From positions 1 to 25,157 of the forward strand of contig JBIQHP010000020.1 of NCBI GenBank assembly GCA_044508495.1: a stretch of DNA of 25,157 nucleotides, written 5' to 3'. Within the stretch, counting starts at the first letter, position 1. Every line of letters begins with the position of its first letter. The position numbers and the translations under genes were made by a program. The notes beneath the pieces were generated by a model, which was not told where the DNA came from, made no database searches, and saw nothing but the letters and a program-made list of their open reading frames with translations. Positions 6,918 to 14,147 of the stretch are shown one piece after another. The DNA comes from Terrimesophilobacter sp044508495. GTDB lineage: Bacteria > Actinomycetota > Actinomycetes > Actinomycetales > Microbacteriaceae.

Positions 6918-7853
6918 ATGTCGGCACTGGACCTACGAGGCGTCGTCACCGCCGTGGTCACCCCGTTCAAGGATGACGAGAGCCTCGACCTCCCGGCACT
7001 GCAGAGCTATGTGGACTACGTCGTGGGCGTTCCGGGTGTGAACGGCATCCTCACCTGCGGCTACTCCGGAGAGGTGACGAGCCTCAATCGCGAAGAGCAG
7101 TTGAGCGTCGTGCGCACGGTCGCGGAGACGGTCGGCGGCCGGATTCCGGTCATCAGCAGCATCGAGCCCACCTCCACCAGGGACACGATCGCATTCGGCA
7201 ATCAGCTGAAGGCCGCCGGAGCCGACGTTCTCCAGGTCAACTCGCCGTTCTACAACATCCTGCGCCGCGGCTTCATCCACAACGAGGACGTCGTCGTGAA
7301 GTTCTTCAAGGATCTGGCCAGTGGCGTCGGTCTGCCCATGACGGTCTTCCAGTACCCGGTCACGTCGGGCGTCAACTACGCGCCGAGCACGATCGCGCGC
7401 CTCGCCGAGATCGACGAGGTCGTGGGGATCAAGGAGGCGACATCGATGGAGACCTATGAGGCCGACTACAAGGCGGTGGCGGGGAAGACCGCGCTCTTCG
7501 CCGACAACAACACCTACACGCTGATCGGCATGCTCCTCTATGGCTCCCAGGGTTCCATGGTGGGCATCGGGAACGTCGGGGTTCCGCTGTGGACCGAGCT
7601 CTACCGGCTGGTGGACTCCGGTGCGCACACGGCCGCCGTGGCCCATGCCAATGAGAAGATCGTGCCCCTCATCAACACCTTCAGCCGGGATCTCGGGCAG
7701 ACGAAGTTCTCCTTCATCGCGCGCGTCAAGGAGGCTCTCGTCCAGATGGGGCACATTCCAGGCGGGACCGCGCGCGCGCCGGAGCCCGCCGTGACGATCG
7801 AGGACAAGGAGGAGATCCGCGCAACCCTTACCCAAGTCGGTCTGCTGGACTGA
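6918..7853 (+). CDS. Dihydrodipicolinate synthase/N-acetylneuraminate lyase family protein
   Basis: A 311-aa class I aldolase-family TIM barrel. The Schiff-base Lys is K172 in VGIKEATS. The GTTGE motif is replaced by GYSGE (Y49, S50), and the usual YNxP is replaced by FQYP (F144, Q145, Y146, P147), so the canonical catalytic Tyr becomes Phe. The Arg that binds aspartate semialdehyde in true DapA is absent (PVTSG), so a lysine-synthesis role is unlikely. A pyruvate-dependent lyase or dehydratase acting on the TRAP substrate is a reasonable guess. The ATG at 6918 follows AAAAAGGAG with a 7-nt spacer; another ATG four bases earlier is out of frame. It is first in the operon with dctPQM, directly downstream of a LacI-type operator. 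Confidence 0.88.
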   Translation: MSALDLRGVVTAVVTPFKDDESLDLPALQSYVDYVVGVPGVNGILTCGYSGEVTSLNREEQLSVVRTVAETVGGRIPVISSIEPTSTRDTIAFGNQLKAAGADVLQVNSPFYNILRRGFIHNEDVVVKFFKDLASGVGLPMTVFQYPVTSGVNYAPSTIARLAEIDEVVGIKEATSMETYEADYKAVAGKTALFADNNTYTLIGMLLYGSQGSMVGIGNVGVPLWTELYRLVDSGAHTAAVAHANEKIVPLINTFSRDLGQTKFSFIARVKEALVQMGHIPGGTARAPEPAVTIEDKEEIRATLTQVGLLD

Positions 7854-7899
7854 CTCCTGTCTCGTCGTCGAACGGCGGGATGGGGACCACACGATCACG

Positions 7900-7927
7900 C
7901 CCGAGAGGCCCGGCGAGGGGCCACGGG
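7900..7927 (+). other. Intercistronic stem-loop before dctP
   Basis: An outer stem CCCG/CGGG and an inner stem GGCCC/GGGCC enclose a 6-nt loop, within the 97-nt gap between the lyase and dctP. Such hairpins often protect or attenuate mRNA so that the binding protein is made at a different level; this role is inferred. Confidence 0.4.
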
Positions 7928-7950
7928 AATCGGACCTACACAAGGATGTG

Positions 7951-8985
7951 ATGAGATTGATCAGAAGGAAACACAGCACCGCCATCGGAGTTCTCGCGGC
8001 TGCAGCGCTCGCGCTGACCGCCTGCTCGGGAACGACTCCCGGGGACACGGACGGCTCCGGCGAGATCGGTGAGCATACTCTGGTTTTCGCCTACATCACG
8101 GCGGAATCCTTCCCGTATCACGCGGGTGCCCAGAAGTTCAAGGAAGTGCTGGAGAAGGCCACGGATGGCAAGATGAAGGTCGAGCTCTACCCGGGCGGCC
8201 AGCTCGGCGGGGAGCGCGACATCAACGAGTCGATCCAGGAGGGCTCCGTCCACATCGGTATCGGTGCAGGCGCCCTGGCCACCCTCTCGCCCGTCATGAA
8301 CCTCCTCGAGCTGCCGTTCATGATCCAGGATCAGGACCACATGAACCGGATCGTCGGCTCGCCGGTCGCCGACGAGCTCGCGAAGCGGATCAAGGACGAG
8401 GGCGACTTCCACGTGCTCGACTGGTTCAGCACGGGAGACAGCTCGATCCAGTCCAAGGGCGTTGCCATCCACACGCCGGCCGACATGGCCGGTCTGAAGC
8501 TCCGCTCGATCGAGAACCCGGCTCTGGCGGATGCCCTCCAGGCTCTGGGCGCGAATCCGACCCCCATGCCCTACGGCGAGGTCTATACGGGAGTGCAGAC
8601 CGGCGTCATCGAGGGCGCGACGCTGGACTGGGGCTCGGTCAACTCGATGCGTCTCTTCGAGCTCATCGACCATGCGACCTCTCCGAACGCCGCCTTCCTC
8701 GCGGAACCGCGTCCGGTGATCGTCTCGGAGACCTTCTGGGCCTCCCTGAACGATGCCGAGCGTGACGCGATCGCCAGCGCGATGAAGGAGGCCGCGAGCT
8801 TCGAGAGGCAGTACTTCAAGGAGCTCCAGGGCGATGCGGTCGCGGCGATCGAAGCCGCCGGGGTCGAGATCACCGAGATCGACGAGCAGGCCTTCATCGA
8901 CAAGCTCACCCCGGTCTGGGAGAAGTGGGCTGCCGACCTGAAGGCGGAGGACATCCTCCAGGCGATTCTGGACCTGCGCGAGTGA
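7951..8985 (+). CDS. dctP: TRAP transporter substrate-binding lipoprotein (DctP family)
   Basis: A 344-aa extracytoplasmic binding protein of the DctP (TRAP) family. An N-terminal signal with lipobox LTAC (C25) anchors it to the membrane, as expected in a Gram-positive. The signature region is KLRSIENPALADALQALGAN, followed by GEVYTGVQTGVIEGA. R185 in LKLRS is the position that usually salt-bridges a substrate carboxylate, so the ligand is probably an organic acid. The start is set at ATG 7951 (MRLIRRKHS): AAGGA at 7942-7946 is only one base from a GTG at 7948 but four bases from this ATG. It belongs to the operon headed by the DHDPS-family lyase and supplies ligand to the DctQ/DctM pair. Confidence 0.93.
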   Translation: MRLIRRKHSTAIGVLAAAALALTACSGTTPGDTDGSGEIGEHTLVFAYITAESFPYHAGAQKFKEVLEKATDGKMKVELYPGGQLGGERDINESIQEGSVHIGIGAGALATLSPVMNLLELPFMIQDQDHMNRIVGSPVADELAKRIKDEGDFHVLDWFSTGDSSIQSKGVAIHTPADMAGLKLRSIENPALADALQALGANPTPMPYGEVYTGVQTGVIEGATLDWGSVNSMRLFELIDHATSPNAAFLAEPRPVIVSETFWASLNDAERDAIASAMKEAASFERQYFKELQGDAVAAIEAAGVEITEIDEQAFIDKLTPVWEKWAADLKAEDILQAILDLRE

Positions 8986-9557
8986 CGAGTTCTCCTCTGC
9001 CCCAGGGCGCGGAGTTCGTGACGGACCTGCCCGGGTGGCTTCGGCCACTCGGGCGGTTCGTTCGCGCTCTGGATCGCGGTCTCGGCCGGGTCGATCGCTA
9101 CCTCCTGGCCCTCTGCTGCCTGATCTTCGCCTCGATCGTAGTGGTCGTCCTGACCGCGGTCTTCTTCCGCTACGTGCTCAACTCCTCGTTGATGTGGGGC
9201 GAGGAGCTGTCGCGCTATCTCTCGATCTGGCTCGTCTTCCTCGGCCTGAGCTGCGCTCATCGCAGGAGCGAGCACGTCTCTCTCACCTCCCTCCTCGGGC
9301 GGATCCCCAGGATCAGCCCCCGGGCCGCAAGCGTCGTGGGTGAGCTCATCACCCTGGCCCTGTGCCTCGTCGTCACCTACTACGGAGCCCAGGCGACGGC
9401 ATCCAACTTCGGCAGGCATCAGGTCAGCCCGGCGCTGCGGATCGAGATCGCCTGGATCTACCTGGCGATCCCCGTCGGGTTCGCGCTCCTCTCACTCCAG
9501 AGTTTCGTGCGGCTGTTCAAAGCGCCGCACGGCGAAGACGAAGAACGGAAAGACTGA
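8982..9557 (+). CDS. dctQ: TRAP transporter small permease (DctQ family)
   Basis: A 191-aa protein with four predicted membrane helices (YLLALCCLIFASIVVVVLTA, LSIWLVFLGLSC, a helix around LITLALCLVVTYYGA, and IYLAIPVGFALLSLQSF). The family motif region FRYVLNSSLMWGEELSRYL is present. The small subunit joins the binding protein to DctM in this sodium-gradient-driven uptake system. The GTG start at 8982 overlaps the dctP stop by four bases (GTGA), which implies translational coupling. A second GTG at 9018 with a GGAG-like site is possible and would shorten the N-terminus by 12 residues without touching the helices. Confidence 0.88.
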   Translation: MTSSPLPQGAEFVTDLPGWLRPLGRFVRALDRGLGRVDRYLLALCCLIFASIVVVVLTAVFFRYVLNSSLMWGEELSRYLSIWLVFLGLSCAHRRSEHVSLTSLLGRIPRISPRAASVVGELITLALCLVVTYYGAQATASNFGRHQVSPALRIEIAWIYLAIPVGFALLSLQSFVRLFKAPHGEDEERKD

Positions 9558-10846
9558 TGCCCGCGACCCTTCTCGGCAGCTTCGTCGGGCTGATGTCCCT
9601 CGGCGTCCCCCTGGCCGTCGTCATCATCGGCTCCGGCCTGCTCTACATCCTCATCGCCACCGACGTCCCGCTCACGATCGTCGCGCAGCGGCTGTTCGCG
9701 GGCATGGACGACTTCACCCTCATGGCCATCCCCCTCTTCATCCTGGCCGGCCACCTCATGAACGAGGTGGGGCTGACGGAGCGCCTGGTCGCCCTCGCGC
9801 GGGTCATGCTCAAGAAGGTCTACGGAGGGCTGGCTCAGGTGGCCGTCCTGGTCTCCATGCTGTTCGGGGGTGTGAGCGGCGCCGCGGCGGCGGATCTCGC
9901 CGCGGTCGGAATCACGATGATCCCCGAGATGGAGCGCGACGGCTACAAACGCGAGTTCTCGGTGTCGACCATCACCGCCGCCTCGCTCATGGGCGCCGTC
10001 ATCCCCCCGAGCATTCCCTTCATCATCTACGGAGTGCAGAGCGAGACCTCGATCGGCGACCTGTTCCTCGCGGGGATCATCCCCGGCATCCTGATCGGCG
10101 TGACGGTCATGGTCACCAACCACCTCATCCTCAAGCGCCGCGGATTCGTCACCCCTCAGCTGAAGCCCGAGCAGGACCTCAAGGGCAAGGCGCTGGCGCT
10201 CTCGATCCGCGACGCCCTCATCGCGGTCATGATGCCCGTCGTCATCATCGGCGGGATCCTGGGAGGGATCTTCACTCCGACCGAGGCGGCAGCCGTGGCG
10301 GTCCTCTACGCGCTCATCGTCGGCATCTTTGTGTTCCGGACCCTGAGCGTGAAGAAGCTCGTCTCCGTGCTGAAGTCCTCCGTCATCATGACGGCCGCGA
10401 TCATGATCATCGTCGTCGCCTCCGCCGTGCTCAACTGGGCTCTGGCGTTCTCGAAGCTGCCGGCGCTCGTCGCCTCGTTCCTGCTGTCGATCACCGACAG
10501 CCAGGTGGTCTTCCTGCTCATCGCCTTGATCGTGCTGCTCGTGGTCGGGATGCCGCTGGATCCGGTTCCGGCCATCATCGTCGTCACGCCGGTCCTGCTT
10601 CCCGCAGCCCTGAGCTACGGAGTCGACCCCGTTCACTTCGGAGTGGTGACGGTCCTCGCTCTGACCCTGGGACTGGCGACACCACCCGTGGGCGCGAGTC
10701 TCTTCGTGGCGATGTCGATCAGCAAGGTGCCGATGGCGCGGCTCTCGGTCGCGGTTCTCCCCTTCCTCGTCGCGCTCCTGGGCCTGACCATCCTCATCAC
10801 CTTCGTGCCGGAGATCTACAACTGGATCATCCCGCTGCTGAAGTGA
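9557..10846 (+). CDS. dctM: TRAP transporter large permease (DctM family)
   Basis: A 429-aa protein, the standard DctM length, with about 11-12 membrane helices. Hallmarks are LFGGVSGAAAADLAAVG, the stretch MGAVIPPSIPFIIYG, and a second inverted-repeat half ending PVLLPAALSYGVDPVHFG and LGLATPPVGASLFV. It forms the transport channel and binds the coupling sodium ions. The ATG at 9557 shares one base with the dctQ stop (TGATG). The 3' end overlaps the end of the convergent LacI gene by 20 bases, so neither transcript can stop between them without entering the other gene. Confidence 0.95.
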   Translation: MPATLLGSFVGLMSLGVPLAVVIIGSGLLYILIATDVPLTIVAQRLFAGMDDFTLMAIPLFILAGHLMNEVGLTERLVALARVMLKKVYGGLAQVAVLVSMLFGGVSGAAAADLAAVGITMIPEMERDGYKREFSVSTITAASLMGAVIPPSIPFIIYGVQSETSIGDLFLAGIIPGILIGVTVMVTNHLILKRRGFVTPQLKPEQDLKGKALALSIRDALIAVMMPVVIIGGILGGIFTPTEAAAVAVLYALIVGIFVFRTLSVKKLVSVLKSSVIMTAAIMIIVVASAVLNWALAFSKLPALVASFLLSITDSQVVFLLIALIVLLVVGMPLDPVPAIIVVTPVLLPAALSYGVDPVHFGVVTVLALTLGLATPPVGASLFVAMSISKVPMARLSVAVLPFLVALLGLTILITFVPEIYNWIIPLLK

Positions 10847-11900
10847 CCTCGCGGTCCTCCCGCGGGGAGCCCGGGGCGCCGCCCCCGCCGGAGGACTCCC
10901 GCAGGACGAGCTCCGGGGTCATCATGACGGAATCGATCTCCTCGCCGTTGATGCGCCGGATGAGGAGGTCTACCGCGAGGCGGCCCATCTCGAGGAGCGG
11001 AACGCGCACGCTCGACAACGGGATCGGCAGAAGCGACGAGACATCGGAGTCGTTGTATCCGATGACGGCCACGTCGTCGGGAATGCGCAGGCCGTGCTTG
11101 CGCGCGACGGCCATCATCGCGAGTGCGCTCACGTCGTTGACCGCGAATACCGCCGTCGGCCGGTCGGGCAGTGAGACGAGCGCCTCGGCTGCCACCTGTG
11201 CGCTGTCCACGTCGAAGTCGCCCTTCGCGACGAGCGAGGGATCGAAGGGGATGCCCGCCTCCCGAAGGGCCTGCTTGTAGCCCTGGGCGCGGAACTTGCC
11301 GGTGCTCGAGTCCATGGGGCCGGAGATGTGCCCGATCCTCCGGTGGCCGGTCGCGATGAGATGGCGGGTCGCGAGATAGCCGCCCAGCCGATCGTCTCCG
11401 CACACCGAGGGGTAGTCGCGGGAGCTGCGGTTGAGCAGCACGAAGGGGACCCCGAGCCGCTCGATCTCCGGGAGGAAGGCGTCTCTCAGCGTCGCGGTGG
11501 CGAGAATGAGGCCGTCGACGCGGCGATCGATGAGGCCCTTGACCGCAGCTCCGTGCGAGCCCTCCGCCTCGGCGCTGACCGTGATCGTCTGGTAGCCGAA
11601 ATCGCGAGCCCGCCACTGCGCGGCCTCGAACATCTGGGCGAGCACGACGTCCGTGAGGCGGGGGATGGCGAGGCCCACCATCATCGCGCGCTGCGTTCTG
11701 AGGCTCTGCGCCCAGGGGTTCGGCTCGTAGTTGAGCTCCCGGGCGGCCCGGTTGATGCGTTCGATCGTCGCCGCGGGGATCCGGGTTCCGGGTTTGCCCA
11801 TGAGCGCGCGCGACACCGTCGACGGGTGCACCCCCGCCGCCTCGGCAATGCTCTTGAGGGTGGGCTTTCCTTCGAGTTCTTTCACCGGCGGTTCTCTCAT
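10827..11900 (-). CDS. LacI-family transcriptional regulator
   Basis: A 357-aa protein. The helix-turn-helix is at about residues 14-37 (TLKSIAEAAGVHPSTVSRAL), with a hinge-like NPWAQSLR. A periplasmic-binding-like effector domain follows (VGLAIPRLTDVVLAQMFEAA, VFAVNDVSALAMMAVARKHG, VIGYND). Two sites of the LacI type with a central CG flank its neighbourhood, before the lyase/TRAP operon and before hyuA, 82 bp from its own start. It is therefore the likely repressor of both operons, released by the substrate or an early intermediate, and may control itself. The start is ATG 11900; there is no good ribosome site, and a GTG five codons downstream is an alternative. Its end overlaps dctM by 20 bp, convergently. 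Confidence 0.93.
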   Translation of the reverse strand: MREPPVKELEGKPTLKSIAEAAGVHPSTVSRALMGKPGTRIPAATIERINRAARELNYEPNPWAQSLRTQRAMMVGLAIPRLTDVVLAQMFEAAQWRARDFGYQTITVSAEAEGSHGAAVKGLIDRRVDGLILATATLRDAFLPEIERLGVPFVLLNRSSRDYPSVCGDDRLGGYLATRHLIATGHRRIGHISGPMDSSTGKFRAQGYKQALREAGIPFDPSLVAKGDFDVDSAQVAAEALVSLPDRPTAVFAVNDVSALAMMAVARKHGLRIPDDVAVIGYNDSDVSSLLPIPLSSVRVPLLEMGRLAVDLLIRRINGEEIDSVMMTPELVLRESSGGGGAPGSPREDREVTSAAG

Positions 11901-11952
11901 CGTCGTCGTCGACAGGAATACACGTTAGTGCGAGGTTACCCGGCACCGGGAC

Positions 11953-11981
11953 TTGACGCCGGAGGGCGTCCTCGATAGATT
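11953..11981 (+). promoter_or_regulatory. Promoter of the hyuA operon
   Basis: TTGACG (11953-11958), a 17-nt spacer, TAGATT (11976-11981). The spacer holds a perfect inverted repeat GACGCC-GGAG-GGCGTC (11955-11970), a candidate site for a further regulator. The LacI-type operator begins two bases after the -10. Confidence 0.65.
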
Positions 11982-11982
11982 A

Positions 11983-11998
11983 GCGAAAACGATTGCGC
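11983..11998 (+). promoter_or_regulatory. LacI-family operator 2 (between lacI-type gene and hyuA)
   Basis: GCGAAAACGATTGCGC, an imperfect palindrome around a central CG (6 of 8 positions symmetric). It is one mismatch from operator 1 read on the opposite strand. Sitting just after the hyuA -10 and in the divergent regulator gap, it suits repression of hyuA. Confidence 0.78.
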
Positions 11999-12038
11999 AG
12001 ATTCAGGGATCGCGATCGACCGCTCAGAAGGGTTTGGT

Positions 12039-14147
12039 ATGCCATACGTCGTCGGCGTGGACATCGGGGGGACGTTCACGGATGTCTCGGTCATCGACAG
12101 GAGCACCGGCCGCGAGGTCATCGCCAAGTCTCCGACGACCCCCGACGACCTCATCGAGGGGCTTCTCGACGGAGTGCGTCGCGCCGCCGCCGAGCTCGGG
12201 ATCACACTGGGAGAGCTCCTCGCCGAGAGCGAGCGCTTCTCTCATGCGACGACGCAGACGACGAACGTGATGTTCACCTGGCAGCAGGGCGCGGTCGTCG
12301 GCCTGTTCGCGACCCGGGGCTTCGGCGACGAGATCCTGATCATGCGAGCGCGCGGCCGGGTGGCGGGGCTCGGGCTCACCGAGCGCCGGCATCTGCGCAG
12401 CACCGACAAGCCGCCTCAGATCGTGCCGAAGGAGCGCATCGTCGAGCTCGGGGAGCGGATCGATCGCTCGGGCCGCGTGCTCGAGGAGCTGGCCGAGGAC
12501 GAGATCGAGCGTGGCGTCGCCGACCTCCTCGCGGCAGGTGCGACCTCCTTCGCCGTCGCGCTGCTCTGGAGCCATCAGAACCCGGTCCACGAGAGGCGGG
12601 TCCGCGAGGTGATCCAGCGCCTGGCACCCGGGGCGCACGTGTCGCTGTCCAGCGAGATCGCGCCCGTGACGGGTGAGTACGAGCGCACCTCGACGACCGT
12701 CGTCAACGCCTTCGTCGCCCCGACCCTGGAGCGGTACTTCGAGCGTCTGGAGAAGCGCCTCACGGGCGAAGGACTGCGGGTCCCGATCCTCATCTTCCAG
12801 GCCGAGGGCGGCGTCAACGACATCCCCTCGGTCCTGCCCGTGAGCACGATCGAGTCCGGGCCGGCCGCGGGCATGGTGGCGGTGCAGAAGCTCGCCGCCG
12901 AGGCCGGCCGGCCGAGGGTCATCGCGACCGACGTCGGCGGGACGACCTTCAAGGTCGGGCTCATCGTGGACGGACGGTGGTCGATGGCGCCCGAGACGGT
13001 GATCAATCAGTACACGCTGCTCTCCCCGATGATCGACATCGTCTCGATCGGCGCCGGCGGCGGGAGCATCGCATGGGCGGATGCGGGGCGTCTGCGGATC
13101 GGCCCCGAGTCGGCCGGTGCCGCGCCCGGTCCGGCGTGCTACGGATGGGGAGGGACGCGACCGACGGTCACGGACGCCGACGCCCTGCTGGGCTTCCTCA
13201 ATCCGGAGCGATTCCTGGACGGACGCATCCGTCTCCGCACGGATCTCGCGAGCGATGCCATGAAGGAGCACATCGCCGATCCGCTGTTCGGCGGGGACGT
13301 CATCGCCGCCGCAGCAGGCGTGCGTCAGGTGGTCGACTCCCAGATGGGCGACCTCATCCGCAAGGCCACCCTGGAGCGCGGTTTCGACCCGCGAGGGTTC
13401 ATCCTCGCCGCCTACGGCGGTGCGGGCCCGGTGCATGCCGCCTCCTACGCGCGCGCGGCGGGCGTCCGGCAGATCATGGTCCCGCTGAGCGCCACGGCGT
13501 TCTCCGCCTACGGGGTCGTCATCTCCGACACGGTCAGGAGCATCCAGAGGTCGATCAGCCCCGAGGCCGGGCGCGAAGACGATGCCCTCGGCCAGGGCTT
13601 CGAGCAGATCTCGAAGGAGGCGGTCGCCGCCCTCGTCCGGCAGGGGGTCCCGGAGGACGCCGTTCGGCTCGTTCGATGGGCGGACATGCGCTACGAGCGC
13701 CAGCTTCACGACGTCCGAGTGCACCTCCTGGACGACGCGGGCGGCGGGTCCCTCGTCGAGGGCTTCTCGCGAGCGTTCGCCGCACGATACGAGCTGCTCT
13801 TCGGGAGGACCGCCCGGCTGAAGGACGCCACGCCGCGCATCCTGCGGATCGGCGTCGACGCGACCGCCTCCAGTGGGATCTCCGTCGAGGAGGGCCCCGC
13901 GACGGAGCAGCAGGACTCGGGCGACCCCTCATCGCGAGAGGTCTACTGGCCGGACAGCGGGGCGTGGGTCACCACCTCGGTCATCGCCGGCGCCCATCTC
14001 GCGGCCGGTCACACGATCACGGGTCCGGCCATCGTGGAGCAACCGGGCACGAGCGTCGCGATACCACCCGGAGCCACGGCCGAAGTCGACCGGCTTCGCA
14101 ACCTCATCATCACCCTCGCCGACGAAATGGAGCCCATCGATGGATGA
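12039..14147 (+). CDS. hyuA: Hydantoinase/oxoprolinase family subunit A (acetone carboxylase beta-like)
   Basis: A 702-aa ATP-using subunit of the ASKHA fold. It opens with the phosphate-1 motif VGVDIGGTFTDVSVID (residues 4-19). Later come ESGPAAGM, the second nucleotide motif ATDVGGTTFK (D298), SIGAGGGS (G338), the PGPACYGWGG block (C367) and AYGGAGPVHA. Members hydrolyse ATP to open 5-oxoproline or N-methylhydantoin, or, with an acetone-carboxylase-type partner, to activate a ketone for carboxylation; the sequence alone does not decide. The ATG at 12039 follows AGAAGGG. It is the first gene of a four-gene operon in which every junction overlaps, under a LacI-type operator, and overlaps hyuB by 8 nt. 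Confidence 0.9.
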   Translation: MPYVVGVDIGGTFTDVSVIDRSTGREVIAKSPTTPDDLIEGLLDGVRRAAAELGITLGELLAESERFSHATTQTTNVMFTWQQGAVVGLFATRGFGDEILIMRARGRVAGLGLTERRHLRSTDKPPQIVPKERIVELGERIDRSGRVLEELAEDEIERGVADLLAAGATSFAVALLWSHQNPVHERRVREVIQRLAPGAHVSLSSEIAPVTGEYERTSTTVVNAFVAPTLERYFERLEKRLTGEGLRVPILIFQAEGGVNDIPSVLPVSTIESGPAAGMVAVQKLAAEAGRPRVIATDVGGTTFKVGLIVDGRWSMAPETVINQYTLLSPMIDIVSIGAGGGSIAWADAGRLRIGPESAGAAPGPACYGWGGTRPTVTDADALLGFLNPERFLDGRIRLRTDLASDAMKEHIADPLFGGDVIAAAAGVRQVVDSQMGDLIRKATLERGFDPRGFILAAYGGAGPVHAASYARAAGVRQIMVPLSATAFSAYGVVISDTVRSIQRSISPEAGREDDALGQGFEQISKEAVAALVRQGVPEDAVRLVRWADMRYERQLHDVRVHLLDDAGGGSLVEGFSRAFAARYELLFGRTARLKDATPRILRIGVDATASSGISVEEGPATEQQDSGDPSSREVYWPDSGAWVTTSVIAGAHLAAGHTITGPAIVEQPGTSVAIPPGATAEVDRLRNLIITLADEMEPIDG

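Noticed and set aside
11985..13724. Large minus-strand open frame opposite hyuA
   Set aside because: It lacks recognisable motifs and overlaps hyuA entirely, where ASKHA nucleotide motifs are intact.
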